Assembly: GCA_006226225.1 (NCBI GenBank)
Contig: SBHI01000064.1
Coordinates: 1-25,564, forward strand
DNA: 25,564 bases
From: Alphaproteobacteria bacterium
GTDB lineage: Bacteria > Pseudomonadota > Alphaproteobacteria > Micavibrionales > CSBR16-224
Reading direction: 5' to 3'
Shown piece after piece: positions 1 to 7,052 of this stretch (its first letter is position 1; every line of letters begins with the position of its first letter). A program made the translations under genes and the position numbers. Below the pieces are notes generated by a model, which was not told the DNA's origin, searched no databases, and saw nothing but the letters and a program-made list of their open reading frames with translations.

Positions 1-372
1 CTCCCCGCTTTGATGCGCGCGGAAAAACTGCAAAAACGCGCGGCGCGTGTCGGTTTTGAATGGGATGATATTTCCGGCGTTTACGACAAACTGGAAGAAG
101 AAATCGGTGAGCTGCGCAACGCAACAGATGATGTCAATTTCGAGGAAGAAATCGGTGATATGCTGTTTGTGATCGCCAATCTGGCGCGCTGGCATAAAAT
201 CGACCCGGAAGAAGCCCTGCGCAAGACCAATGCGAAATTCCTGCGCCGCTTCCATTATATAGAAGCAGAATTGAAAAAACACGGCAAAACGCCTGAGGAC
301 TCAAATCTCGAGGAAATGGACGCGCTGTGGGATGAAGCCAAACGGCATTTTAAAACCAGCGATGCGGCTTAA
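1..372 (+). CDS. mazG: MazG nucleoside triphosphate pyrophosphohydrolase, C-terminal part (5' end outside window)
   Basis: The frame is open from base 1 and ends at TAA 370-372, so this is the last ~123 residues of a gene that begins before the window. MazG hydrolyses (d)NTPs to NMP and pyrophosphate, which cleans the nucleotide pool. The visible part is the C-terminal all-alpha MazG domain. It has the family's paired acidic metal-binding motifs: an EEEIGEL helix followed about 25 residues later by EEEIGDMLF, then the ANLARW and TNAKFLRRFHYIE helices typical of the end of the protein. The 3' end overlaps the convergent def gene by 4 bp, leaving no space for a terminator. Identification is by family recognition and is firm; the missing N-terminus cannot be assessed. 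Confidence 0.93.
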   Translation, partial: LPALMRAEKLQKRAARVGFEWDDISGVYDKLEEEIGELRNATDDVNFEEEIGDMLFVIANLARWHKIDPEEALRKTNAKFLRRFHYIEAELKKHGKTPEDSNLEEMDALWDEAKRHFKTSDAA

Positions 373-914
373 ACCGGTACGGCTTCCGCTTCGGAGAGTT
401 TGGTCAGTTTTTTCAGCTTGCGCAGGATAATGTTGCGTTTCAGTGCGGATAAGTGATCGATGAATAAAATGCCGTCCAGATGGTCGACCTCGTGCTGTAG
501 GCAGGTTGCCAGTAGGCCGTCAGCTTCAAGCTCTTGCTCTTTGCCGTTATAATCCAGATATTTGACGCGGATTTGTGCGGGACGCTCGACTTCGGCATAC
601 ATTTCCGGCACAGAGAGACAGCCTTCGTTATAGACCGAGCATTCCTCCGAAAACCAGATAATCTCGGGATTGACGAAATAAAGCGGATTGCCCTTTTTGC
701 CCAGCCCTGCCCCGTCTTTTTGTTCCAGATCAATCACCAAAACGCGGTTGGAAATGCCGACCTGCGGTGCGGCAAGACCGATACCGTCGTCATCATACAT
801 GGTTTCCAGCATATCATCCATTTGGCGGCGCAACGCATCATCCACCTTGTCCACAGGTGATGCCACACGCTTTAAAACCGGATCGGGCGCCGTATAAATC
901 TTCAAAATCGTCAT
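369..914 (-). CDS. def: Peptide deformylase
   Basis: Removes the formyl group from the N-terminal formylmethionine of nascent proteins, in the cytosol at the ribosome. The 181-residue length is normal. All three family motifs are intact: GIGLAAPQ at residues 44-51, EGCLS at 97-101 with metal ligand Cys99, and HEVDH at 141-145 with metal ligands His141 and His145 and catalytic Glu142. The ATG at 912-914 is preceded by a purine-rich AGAAAGAAG ribosome-binding stretch. The gene is convergent with mazG and overlaps its stop by 4 bp. Nothing in the protein departs from the family. Confidence 0.97.
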   Translation of the reverse strand: MTILKIYTAPDPVLKRVASPVDKVDDALRRQMDDMLETMYDDDGIGLAAPQVGISNRVLVIDLEQKDGAGLGKKGNPLYFVNPEIIWFSEECSVYNEGCLSVPEMYAEVERPAQIRVKYLDYNGKEQELEADGLLATCLQHEVDHLDGILFIDHLSALKRNIILRKLKKLTKLSEAEAVPV

Positions 915-1024
915 GTATCTTCTTTCTTGTTATAAAAGGGATGCGGTTTTCCCTAATCACCCTTAATTTTACCATAAGCATCTGATATTTTGGTGTTAAT
1001 GTCAATGCCGCATATGAAATTATC

Positions 1025-1053
1025 TTGCGACTCAGCGCAGGGTTTGCTATAAA
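1025..1053 (+). promoter_or_regulatory. Candidate sigma70-type promoter with an embedded GANTC site
   Basis: TTGCGA (1025-1030), a 17-bp spacer and TATAAA (1048-1053) lie ~65 bp before the GNAT-like gene. A GACTC methylation motif at 1029-1033 overlaps the -35. A second -10-like TATAAT at 1076-1081 has no good -35. Motif match only. Confidence 0.5.
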
Positions 1054-1119
1054 TACTGCGGCTAATAGGGTGACATATAATATTTTCGTGCCATTATTCT
1101 TTTAGAAGAAAGGTTTTTC

Positions 1120-1908
1120 ATGAAACAGGACAAAAAGCCGGCAACACCCGATCAAGACAAAAAAGACATCCCGACCTATTACCTCCGTATGGCTGTCGTG
1201 GAAGATATTGATAAAATCCTCGATTTTTACAAAGCCAACAAACACCACAATGTCCGTGACCGTGATCCCGATGTGCTGAAAGAGCGCGCGGATAACGGCT
1301 CGATCGTCCTGATTGAAGATGAAGCCGGTGAAATCGTCGCTACCTCCATCTCTTACGCGCATAAGATTGAAGAAAACGGTGTGGAACGTACGGAATGGAT
1401 CGAAATCGGCTCGACGCGTATCGCAGGGCTAAACGGTGTTCCGGGCGTTTTTGACCTGATGGTTGTGGCGCAAACGCTGCGCGCTTACTTGGTAGAGCCG
1501 CCGGAAGACTGCTTTGTTGCCCATATGGAACATGAATATATCCAGAAAACCGCGGAACGCCTCGGCTTCCGCTCCTGTGAGCCGCCGAAAGGCTTGCAGG
1601 CTGTCTCTGACAAAACCGTCGGCACGGCGGATATGACTGACCGTTCCAAAGACTGGTACCGCATGGGCGTTGAAGGTCTGCCGATCATGGCGCAATATAT
1701 GGTGGATGCCTGGAATAAGCCGACCCTGAAGAATAAAAAGACAGGCGAGGAAATCAAAATCAGCTTCGAGCGCAGCACGATGCTGGACAAATTCAAGGAC
1801 ACCATTGAAAATCTGGCCAAACGTGACTATGGTTCGGTGGATAAGCCTGATCTGACAGAAGGAATCAGGAAACACCGCGATGATTGGTTGAAACGCCGTT
1901 TCCGCTGA
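1120..1908 (+). CDS. GNAT-like acetyltransferase family protein
   Basis: A 262-residue soluble protein. The N-terminal third (about residues 20-85) reads like the start of a GNAT fold: a YLRMAVVEDIDKILDFY strand-helix, then a strand-turn-strand IVLIEDEAGEIVATSISY. The usual acetyl-CoA P-loop signature (Q/RxxGxG/A) is not evident, and the later part (FVAHMEHEYIQKTAERLGF) only resembles a GNAT C-terminal helix, so function is uncertain. A GAAAGG Shine-Dalgarno at 1108-1113 lies 6 nt before the ATG, which supports this start. The M20 amidohydrolase follows after 43 bp on the same strand, so the two are probably co-transcribed. The substrate is unknown. It could be a diverged GNAT that binds but does not acetylate. 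Confidence 0.6.
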   Translation: MKQDKKPATPDQDKKDIPTYYLRMAVVEDIDKILDFYKANKHHNVRDRDPDVLKERADNGSIVLIEDEAGEIVATSISYAHKIEENGVERTEWIEIGSTRIAGLNGVPGVFDLMVVAQTLRAYLVEPPEDCFVAHMEHEYIQKTAERLGFRSCEPPKGLQAVSDKTVGTADMTDRSKDWYRMGVEGLPIMAQYMVDAWNKPTLKNKKTGEEIKISFERSTMLDKFKDTIENLAKRDYGSVDKPDLTEGIRKHRDDWLKRRFR

Positions 1909-1951
1909 TCACGCATCATAACCGACCATAGACAGAAAGGCTGCTGACCCC

Positions 1952-3145
1952 ATGTCCGTCCTTCCCGCAATGAAAGAAACGCAAGACGATATTGCCGTCT
2001 GGCGGCGCGAGATGCATAAACATCCTGAAACCGCTTTCGAGGAATTCTGGACATCGGATTATATTGCCGCCCGCCTTGACGAATGGGGTGTGCCGTATAC
2101 ACGCGGCTGGGCAAAAACCGGCATTGTCGCAACGCTTCACGGTAAAAACGGCCCTGCGAAGGATAAAAATACAACGGTGATCCTGCGCGCGGATATGGAT
2201 GCGCTGCATATGACTGAAGAGACCGGCCTCCCCTACGCGTCAACCCATCAGGGCAAAATGCATGGCTGCGGTCATGACGGTCATTCCGCCATGCTGCTGG
2301 GCGCGGTGCAGTATCTGTCCCGTCATACCGATAGTTTTGACGGCACGGTGCATTTCGTCTTTCAGCCTGCCGAAGAAGGCGAAGGCGGCGCACGTGTGAT
2401 GGTCGAAGAAGGTTTTTTCGACAAATACCCCTGCAAGGCGATTTACGGACTGCATAACTGGCCGGCCATGAAAAAAGGCACGATGGGCATTTGCGCAGGC
2501 GCCATGACGGCGGCATCCGACCGTTTTAAAATCAAAATCACCGGCAAAGGCGGCCATGCCGCGATGCCGCACCAGAATATTGATGTGGTGACGGCGGCTT
2601 CCAGCCTTGTGATGGCACTGCAAACATTGATCAGCCGCGCAACAGACCCGATGCAAGGGGCGGTTATCAGTGTAACGCTGTTCCGCACCGAAGGCAGCGA
2701 CAGCCTGAATGTGATGCCCGAAGCCGTCAGCCTTGGCGGTACGGTACGCACATTCGGCGCGGAAAACCGGGATATGATCGAAACCCGTATCCGTGAAATG
2801 GCGGACTCTACGGCTGCGGCTTTCCGCTGCACGGCGAAGTTCGACTATACGCGCGGCTATCCTTCCGTCGTCAATAGCGCGGCGGAAACGGAGCTGGCGG
2901 CGGCTGCGGCAATGAAAACCGTCGGCGAAGAAAATGTTGATGTAAAATTCGTGCCGACGATGGGCGGCGAGGATTTCGCTTTCTTTCTGGAAAAATGCCC
3001 CGGCGCTTATATCGCACTTGGTCAGGCCGATGAAGATAAAAAGGCGCAGCTGCACAGCCCGCATTATGATTTCAATGACGCTGTGGCACCAATCGGCGCC
3101 AGCTATTGGGTGCATCTGGTTGAAACCACCCTGCCCGTTTCTTAA
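1952..3145 (+). CDS. M20D-family amidohydrolase (hippurate hydrolase / aminoacylase type)
   Basis: A 397-residue zinc-dependent amidohydrolase of the M20 peptidase family, which cleaves N-acyl amino acids or similar amides. The visible motifs run in the expected order: HKHPE (22-26), RADMDAL (79-85), HGCGHDGH (104-111), PAEEGEGGA (139-147), HNW (168-170), GKGGHAAMPH (198-207) of the dimerisation domain, GGEDFAFF (338-345), and LHSPHYDFND with metal ligand His368. The catalytic domain is split by the inserted dimerisation domain, as is normal. An AGAAAGG stretch about 12 nt upstream supports the ATG. The gene ends 3 bp before the convergent cysQ-like gene. The exact substrate cannot be read from sequence; hippurate, indole-acetyl or N-acetyl amino acids are all possible. 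Confidence 0.93.
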   Translation: MSVLPAMKETQDDIAVWRREMHKHPETAFEEFWTSDYIAARLDEWGVPYTRGWAKTGIVATLHGKNGPAKDKNTTVILRADMDALHMTEETGLPYASTHQGKMHGCGHDGHSAMLLGAVQYLSRHTDSFDGTVHFVFQPAEEGEGGARVMVEEGFFDKYPCKAIYGLHNWPAMKKGTMGICAGAMTAASDRFKIKITGKGGHAAMPHQNIDVVTAASSLVMALQTLISRATDPMQGAVISVTLFRTEGSDSLNVMPEAVSLGGTVRTFGAENRDMIETRIREMADSTAAAFRCTAKFDYTRGYPSVVNSAAETELAAAAAMKTVGEENVDVKFVPTMGGEDFAFFLEKCPGAYIALGQADEDKKAQLHSPHYDFNDAVAPIGASYWVHLVETTLPVS

Positions 3146-3148
3146 GAA

Positions 3149-4051
3149 TTATTTATTGTGACGCTTCTTATATGCGCCGCCGTAAGGTTTACTGCGTGCG
3201 GCTTCGTGAAAGCCTTTATCCAGCAAGCGTTTGACGGTTTCCGGATGTCCGCCGAGAGACGGCGGCACGGCGTAGTTCTTATCGCCATAGGTAATCGGTT
3301 TTCCTGTCTCCATGTTGAGCAGATCACCGCCTGCGGCTTTGATAATCGCATGGGCGGCGGCAAGATCCCAGTGGCTGAACCATCCGTTGAATACCGCGAT
3401 ATCGGTTTTTCCTGCTGCGGCAACGCAAAGCCGTCCACCGCCGACGGCGCGTTTCAATTCAAGCTCGGTGCCGTCAAGTGGCAGGGTTTTATCTTTCCAG
3501 CCTGTTGCCGCCGTTAGCGTCGTTTCTTTTGCGGATGGCTTGCTGACATGTAATTCCACAGGATCGCCGGAGCCCGTTTTCAGATAGGCTTTGCCGTCTT
3601 CGCCTGTGTAATAAAATTCCTGTTTTTCCGGATCGGCGGAAGGGAAATAGGCAAAGCCCAGAACGGGTGTATCTCCGTCTATCAGCGCCAGATGACAGCC
3701 ATAGCCCTCATGCCCGTCCAGATAAGTGCGCGTGCCGTCCAGCGGATCGACAACCCAGTGCAGGCGGGATTTTGCGGCTTTCGCATTATCTTCTTTCGGC
3801 GCTTCCTCGGAAATAACCGGAATATCGGGGGTTAGCTTGCGCAAACCTTCAATAACAATGCGGCTGCTTTTGCGGTCGGCAATGGATACGGGTGAGCCGT
3901 CTTCCTTGTCGATCGCAACGACATGGCCTTGCAATTCCTGTGTCTTATCTCCTGCCGTTTTGACGATTGCCATCACATCCGCGAAAGCAAAATCGAAATC
4001 TGCAACAGATTTTTTCTTTTTAGAAAAAAGATTAAAAAACTTCTTTATCAT
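3149..4051 (-). CDS. cysQ: Inositol monophosphatase-family phosphatase, probably 3'(2'),5'-bisphosphate nucleotidase (CysQ-like)
   Basis: A 300-residue magnesium-dependent phosphatase of the IMPase/FBPase superfamily. The metal-binding motifs are intact: ISEEAP, WVVDPLDGTRTYL (the D-P-x-D-G-T signature) and HWDLAAAHAIIKAAGG near the C-terminus. The N-terminal GSPVSIADRKSSRIV segment resembles CysQ, which converts 3'-phosphoadenosine 5'-phosphate to AMP during sulfate assimilation. Assignment within the superfamily is less certain, because SuhB-like enzymes share these motifs. The start has a very basic lead (MIKKFFNLFSKKKK) behind a weak A-rich ribosome site. The gene lies 24 bp after trhO on the same strand and probably shares the gcrA-trhO transcript. 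Confidence 0.75.
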   Translation of the reverse strand: MIKKFFNLFSKKKKSVADFDFAFADVMAIVKTAGDKTQELQGHVVAIDKEDGSPVSIADRKSSRIVIEGLRKLTPDIPVISEEAPKEDNAKAAKSRLHWVVDPLDGTRTYLDGHEGYGCHLALIDGDTPVLGFAYFPSADPEKQEFYYTGEDGKAYLKTGSGDPVELHVSKPSAKETTLTAATGWKDKTLPLDGTELELKRAVGGGRLCVAAAGKTDIAVFNGWFSHWDLAAAHAIIKAAGGDLLNMETGKPITYGDKNYAVPPSLGGHPETVKRLLDKGFHEAARSKPYGGAYKKRHNK

Positions 4052-4075
4052 ATTGTTTTCTTTTAATTTTAATAA

Positions 4076-5011
4076 TTATTGAGCGCCAATGTGCTTTTCG
4101 CCGCGCTCTTCAGCCAGCTGCACTTGTTTCTGCCTTTCAGCGGCAGAGGCGCGTTGCGCATCCGTCAATTTTCCGGCGCAATGCGGACAGGAAACACCGT
4201 CCTGATAGCTGTCATGGCGCAAATCTTCCGGCGACAGCGGATGACGGCAGGCGCGGCACAGCGCATGCTCACCCAGTTCCAGACCGTGTTTAACGGCAAC
4301 ACGTTCGTCGAAAACGAAACACTCTCCGTCCCAAAGGCTGCTGTCTTGCGGCATTTCTTCCAGATATTTCAGGATGCCGCCTTGCAGGTGGTAAACTTCT
4401 TCAAACCCCTCGCCCAGCATAAAGGCAGAGGCCTTCTCACAGCGGATGCCGCCGGTGCAGAACATCGCGACCTTTTTATGCTTCTGCGGATCCAGATTTT
4501 CACGCACATAATGCGGGAATTCGCGGAAGCTGTCGGTTTTGGGATTGATGGCACCGCGAAAGCTGCCGATCTGTACCTCGTAATCATTGCGGGTGTCGAT
4601 CACAATCGTGTCAGGGTCGCTGATGATATCATTCCAATCCTTCGGTGTGACATAGGTGCCGACGCATTTATTCGGATCAACATCCGGGTCGCCGATGGTG
4701 ACGATTTCTTTTTTCAGCCGCACTTTCATGCGGTAGAACGGCATCTCTTCAGCAAAGGATTCCTTATGCTCCAGATCAGACAGTTCGGGATAGCTGCGCA
4801 GAAAAGCCAGAACGGCATCAATGCCTTGCCGCGATCCGGCAATCGTACCGTTGATGCCTTCTTTTGCCAGCAATAAAGTGCCGAAAACACCATTTTCTGT
4901 ACAGGTTTTGCGAATATCACGCTGTTTACCGGCAAGATCATCCCATGACACGAATTTATACAGTGCCGCAACAATAATCTTGTCTGCCGGTGTTTGCGCG
5001 TTATTTGGCAT
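4076..5011 (-). CDS. trhO: tRNA uridine(34) hydroxylase TrhO (rhodanese-domain protein, YceA family)
   Basis: 311 residues. The family catalyses oxygen-dependent hydroxylation of U34 in tRNA to 5-hydroxyuridine, a wobble modification. The N-terminal acylphosphatase-like region contains LLAKEGINGTIAGS (about residues 47-60). The rhodanese domain contains DTRNDYE (139-145) and the active-site loop CTGGIRCEKA starting at Cys185, with the conserved second Cys191, then QGGILKYLE. The C-terminus has two CxxC pairs (CRAC and CPHC), which look like a small zinc site common in this family. Its ATG lies inside the last codons of gcrA, an 11-bp overlap that suggests translational coupling. cysQ follows after 24 bp. 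Confidence 0.92.
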   Translation of the reverse strand: MPNNAQTPADKIIVAALYKFVSWDDLAGKQRDIRKTCTENGVFGTLLLAKEGINGTIAGSRQGIDAVLAFLRSYPELSDLEHKESFAEEMPFYRMKVRLKKEIVTIGDPDVDPNKCVGTYVTPKDWNDIISDPDTIVIDTRNDYEVQIGSFRGAINPKTDSFREFPHYVRENLDPQKHKKVAMFCTGGIRCEKASAFMLGEGFEEVYHLQGGILKYLEEMPQDSSLWDGECFVFDERVAVKHGLELGEHALCRACRHPLSPEDLRHDSYQDGVSCPHCAGKLTDAQRASAAERQKQVQLAEERGEKHIGAQ

Positions 5012-5678
5012 TTTTCAACGCATCCGTGTCATCATCGTCGTCATCCATATCGTCAATGTCATCCACATCGACATCATCGACATCAACATCCAAATCTTCA
5101 TCATCGTCATCATCGCTGCCGCCGCCTTTGGCATCGCCGACCAGTTTTAACGCGCCGCGGGTTTTTGAGCCCTGTTGTTTGCGGGGCGTTTGGTAAGCCT
5201 GTGCAGCATGCTCCTCGCAGTAAGGCAGGTTCGGCATGCTGGCAAGGCCGCAGAAATGGAAATCACTCTCCTGCGGATCGCCGATCGGCCAGCGGCAAAG
5301 TTTTTCCGTCAGATCCAGCAACGCAACCCCGCCTGCCAATTCACGGTCAGCTTCGGCTGCGGCCTCTTTAATGGCCTCGGCAATGATTTTTTGTTGCGCG
5401 GCACTGGCGACTTTTTTCTCACCAGTGGCTTTTTTCTTGGCAGCAGGCTTTTTCGCTGCAGCCGTCTTTTTTGCTGCGGGTGCTTTTACGGTTTTCTTCG
5501 TGTCGTCTTTTGCCTTTTTCTTGATCGGAGAAGACCGTCCGGACAGACCGAGGCGGTGCGCCTTACCGATAACGGCGTTCCGCGTTACGCCGCCAAGTTC
5601 CTTGGCGATTTCTGCGGCACTGCGGCCATCCTTCCACATTTTTGTCAGTGTTTCGACTCTCTCGTCTGTCCAGCTCAT
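5001..5678 (-). CDS. gcrA: GcrA cell-cycle regulator with an unusual acidic tail
   Basis: GcrA is a sigma70-associated alphaproteobacterial regulator that activates promoters carrying CcrM-methylated GANTC sites. Residues 1-48 (MSWTDERVE through GVTRNAVIGKAHRLGLSGR) are the classic helix-turn-helix. A Lys/Ala-rich linker (about 52-90) follows. The sigma-binding C-terminal domain contains LCRWPIGDP, FHFCG and PYCEEH, with Cys128, Cys143, Cys154 and His157 placed as a possible zinc site. Residues 189-219 are then about two-thirds aspartate, a tail I do not associate with canonical GcrA. The gene overlaps trhO by 11 bp. A GAATC site lies upstream at 5765-5769, which would permit autoregulation, but one site alone is weak evidence. 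Confidence 0.95.
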   Translation of the reverse strand: MSWTDERVETLTKMWKDGRSAAEIAKELGGVTRNAVIGKAHRLGLSGRSSPIKKKAKDDTKKTVKAPAAKKTAAAKKPAAKKKATGEKKVASAAQQKIIAEAIKEAAAEADRELAGGVALLDLTEKLCRWPIGDPQESDFHFCGLASMPNLPYCEEHAAQAYQTPRKQQGSKTRGALKLVGDAKGGGSDDDDDEDLDVDVDDVDVDDIDDMDDDDDDTDALKNAK

Positions 5679-5804
5679 TGTGCCGATTGTCCTTTTCTGT
5701 TTATCGTGCTTAAAGCATATAAGAATACTGCCCCGACGTTATAACAAAAATGCGCCGGAATTGCGAATCATTTCACGCCTTTTGTCTGCGGTTCATGGGG
5801 AGAA

Positions 5805-6356
5805 TCAGGAGTTTTTTTGCCGCGCTTGCGTGCCTTGTGTTTTCGGGTCAACGGACTGGCGGCGGTCCTCCCCTTCGAAAGGCTGATCTTTTGTACGTCT
5901 GTCGGGGCCGACATATCCGGGCTCGCCGTTTTCATCCGTGTAAAAGACGAAAGGGCGCGGCTTTTCAACAATATGTTCGATACGTTTTGCCAGCATTTGG
6001 GCGGAGAACGGCTTAACCAGATAATCCGTGACACCTGCATCGCGGGATTTGATAACGCGGTTGGAGTGTCCGGAACCTGCCGTCATCAAAATCGGTACAA
6101 AAGGATTGGGAGAATCGGGATGTACGCGCATTTTTCTCACCAGCTGAATACCGCGATCAGGTGTATCCATCCAGTCAACAATCAGTAAATCGTGGTTTTT
6201 GCGAGCAAACTTTTCAAACCCCTCTTCCACCGTAAAGGCGGAGTCGACATTCGTGTCCGGCACGCCGAAAAGCCCCAATACGCCTTTGATCAGCTGGAAA
6301 AGCGGGGGTGAACTCTCGACAACCAGTACACGTACCGATTTGAAATCATAGGCCAT
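5805..6356 (-). CDS. Single-domain response regulator with a PDRR-type C-terminal tail
   Basis: 183 residues with a receiver domain at about residues 7-128 and no output domain. The phospho-acceptor is Asp61 (LLIVDWMD), the switch threonine is Thr92 (ILMTAG) and the conserved lysine is Lys115 (LVKPF). The acidic pair that binds magnesium is reduced to Glu14-Ser15 (LVVESSPP), which may weaken phosphorylation. The tail contains PFVFYTD and then GPDRR and EDRR, a basic motif seen in a group of alphaproteobacterial stand-alone receivers. The gene is divergent from the unknown gene at 6537, with operator-like repeats between them. gcrA lies downstream on the same strand after a 126-bp gap that could hold its own promoter. 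The cognate kinase is not known. Confidence 0.85.
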   Translation of the reverse strand: MAYDFKSVRVLVVESSPPLFQLIKGVLGLFGVPDTNVDSAFTVEEGFEKFARKNHDLLIVDWMDTPDRGIQLVRKMRVHPDSPNPFVPILMTAGSGHSNRVIKSRDAGVTDYLVKPFSAQMLAKRIEHIVEKPRPFVFYTDENGEPGYVGPDRRTKDQPFEGEDRRQSVDPKTQGTQARQKNS

Positions 6357-6395
6357 TTTCTTGTGCCGTTTCGTAACTTTATGCTTTTGTAACTA

Positions 6396-6419
6396 ATTAT
6401 ATATATACTAAAATAGTAT
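6396..6419 (-). promoter_or_regulatory. -10-like box and inverted repeat upstream of the response regulator
   Basis: On the minus strand a perfect TATAAT (plus-strand 6396-6401) lies ~40 bp before the response regulator ATG. The perfect inverted repeat ATACTA-AAA-TAGTAT (6405-6419) sits immediately upstream, where the -10/-35 spacer would be. No good -35 is visible, so the promoter could need an activator. Inference from motif positions. Confidence 0.4.
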
Positions 6420-6467
6420 GAAAGTGCTTTGTTTTTTATCACAATGTGAAACAGAAGTGTAGCAAAA

Positions 6468-6498
6468 TCATACATATACATGTATGACACATGTATGA
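6468..6498. promoter_or_regulatory. Operator-like array of three 8-bp half-sites
   Basis: TCATACAT (6468-6475) is followed by its exact inverse ATGTATGA at 6480-6487, which is repeated directly at 6491-6498. The half-sites start 12 and 11 bp apart, close to one helical turn. The array lies between the divergent response regulator and the gene at 6537, about 40 bp before the latter's start. This spacing suggests a dimeric or multimeric DNA-binding protein, but none is identified. Confidence 0.45.
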
Positions 6499-6536
6499 AT
6501 TGAAGGCATTCGTGCAGGAGCGAATGAATAGGGCGT

Positions 6537-7043
6537 ATGAAAAAAGGAACAGGACTTACGCAGCACGGCACGCAGATTGTAGTGCCGGAAAACCAGCTTA
6601 AGGATAAGCTGGGACGGGGCGGCTGTGCGTCTGAACGTGTTGAACGCGCCCAAATGTTCATCAATTACAACGATATTGATTTCGTGCCTTTGGCGCGCAA
6701 ACTGCTTGTACTGCTGGAAAACGGTGTGGAAGGTGCAAAGGATCCGGAGCTCAATTGGGAGGATGCGGTTTTTTTAATGCTCTACCCTGCCATGCAGCTG
6801 AATGCGCAGGGCGCGATGTTCCAGTTTCCGCTGATCTCCAAAATCTGTGATGTATTGGTGAACTTTCTTGAAGTCATGGAAGTCTATAATCAGGATGCGA
6901 TTGATATCGTGATGGCGCATCATGACGCCGTCCAGCATATTCTGGACAATAATGTCCGTGAAAACGGTGGTGAGCTGGAAAAAATCATGTACAACAATCT
7001 CGTCGCCGCCTGTAACCGCTACCGCAAAAAATATCTTCACTAA
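6537..7043 (+). CDS. Uncharacterised, probably helical protein divergent from the response regulator
   Basis: 168 residues; I do not recognise a named family. From about residue 45 it looks like a helical bundle (FVPLARKLLVLLENGVEG, DAVFLMLYPAMQ, ISKICDVLVNFLEVMEVYN, IVMAHHDAVQHILDNN), with no signal peptide and no clear membrane segment. The first 40 residues are polar and glycine-rich. The ATG at 6537 is the first in its frame after a stop. An AGGG at 6530-6533 is only 3 nt away and a better AGGAG is 16 nt away, so translation may be weak or the start may be later. The divergent response regulator suggests a signalling role, perhaps as a phosphotransfer or adaptor partner, but that rests on position and helicity alone. 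Confidence 0.7.
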   Translation: MKKGTGLTQHGTQIVVPENQLKDKLGRGGCASERVERAQMFINYNDIDFVPLARKLLVLLENGVEGAKDPELNWEDAVFLMLYPAMQLNAQGAMFQFPLISKICDVLVNFLEVMEVYNQDAIDIVMAHHDAVQHILDNNVRENGGELEKIMYNNLVAACNRYRKKYLH

Positions 7044-7052
7044 AAAATAAAA

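Noticed and set aside
963..977. CtrA-like site upstream of def
   Set aside because: One half has a mismatch and the terminal C is absent; def is not a known CtrA target.
2240..3115. Open frame of 291 codons antisense to the M20 amidohydrolase
   Set aside because: It lies entirely within a gene with every catalytic motif intact, and its product is His/Arg-rich without a family pattern.
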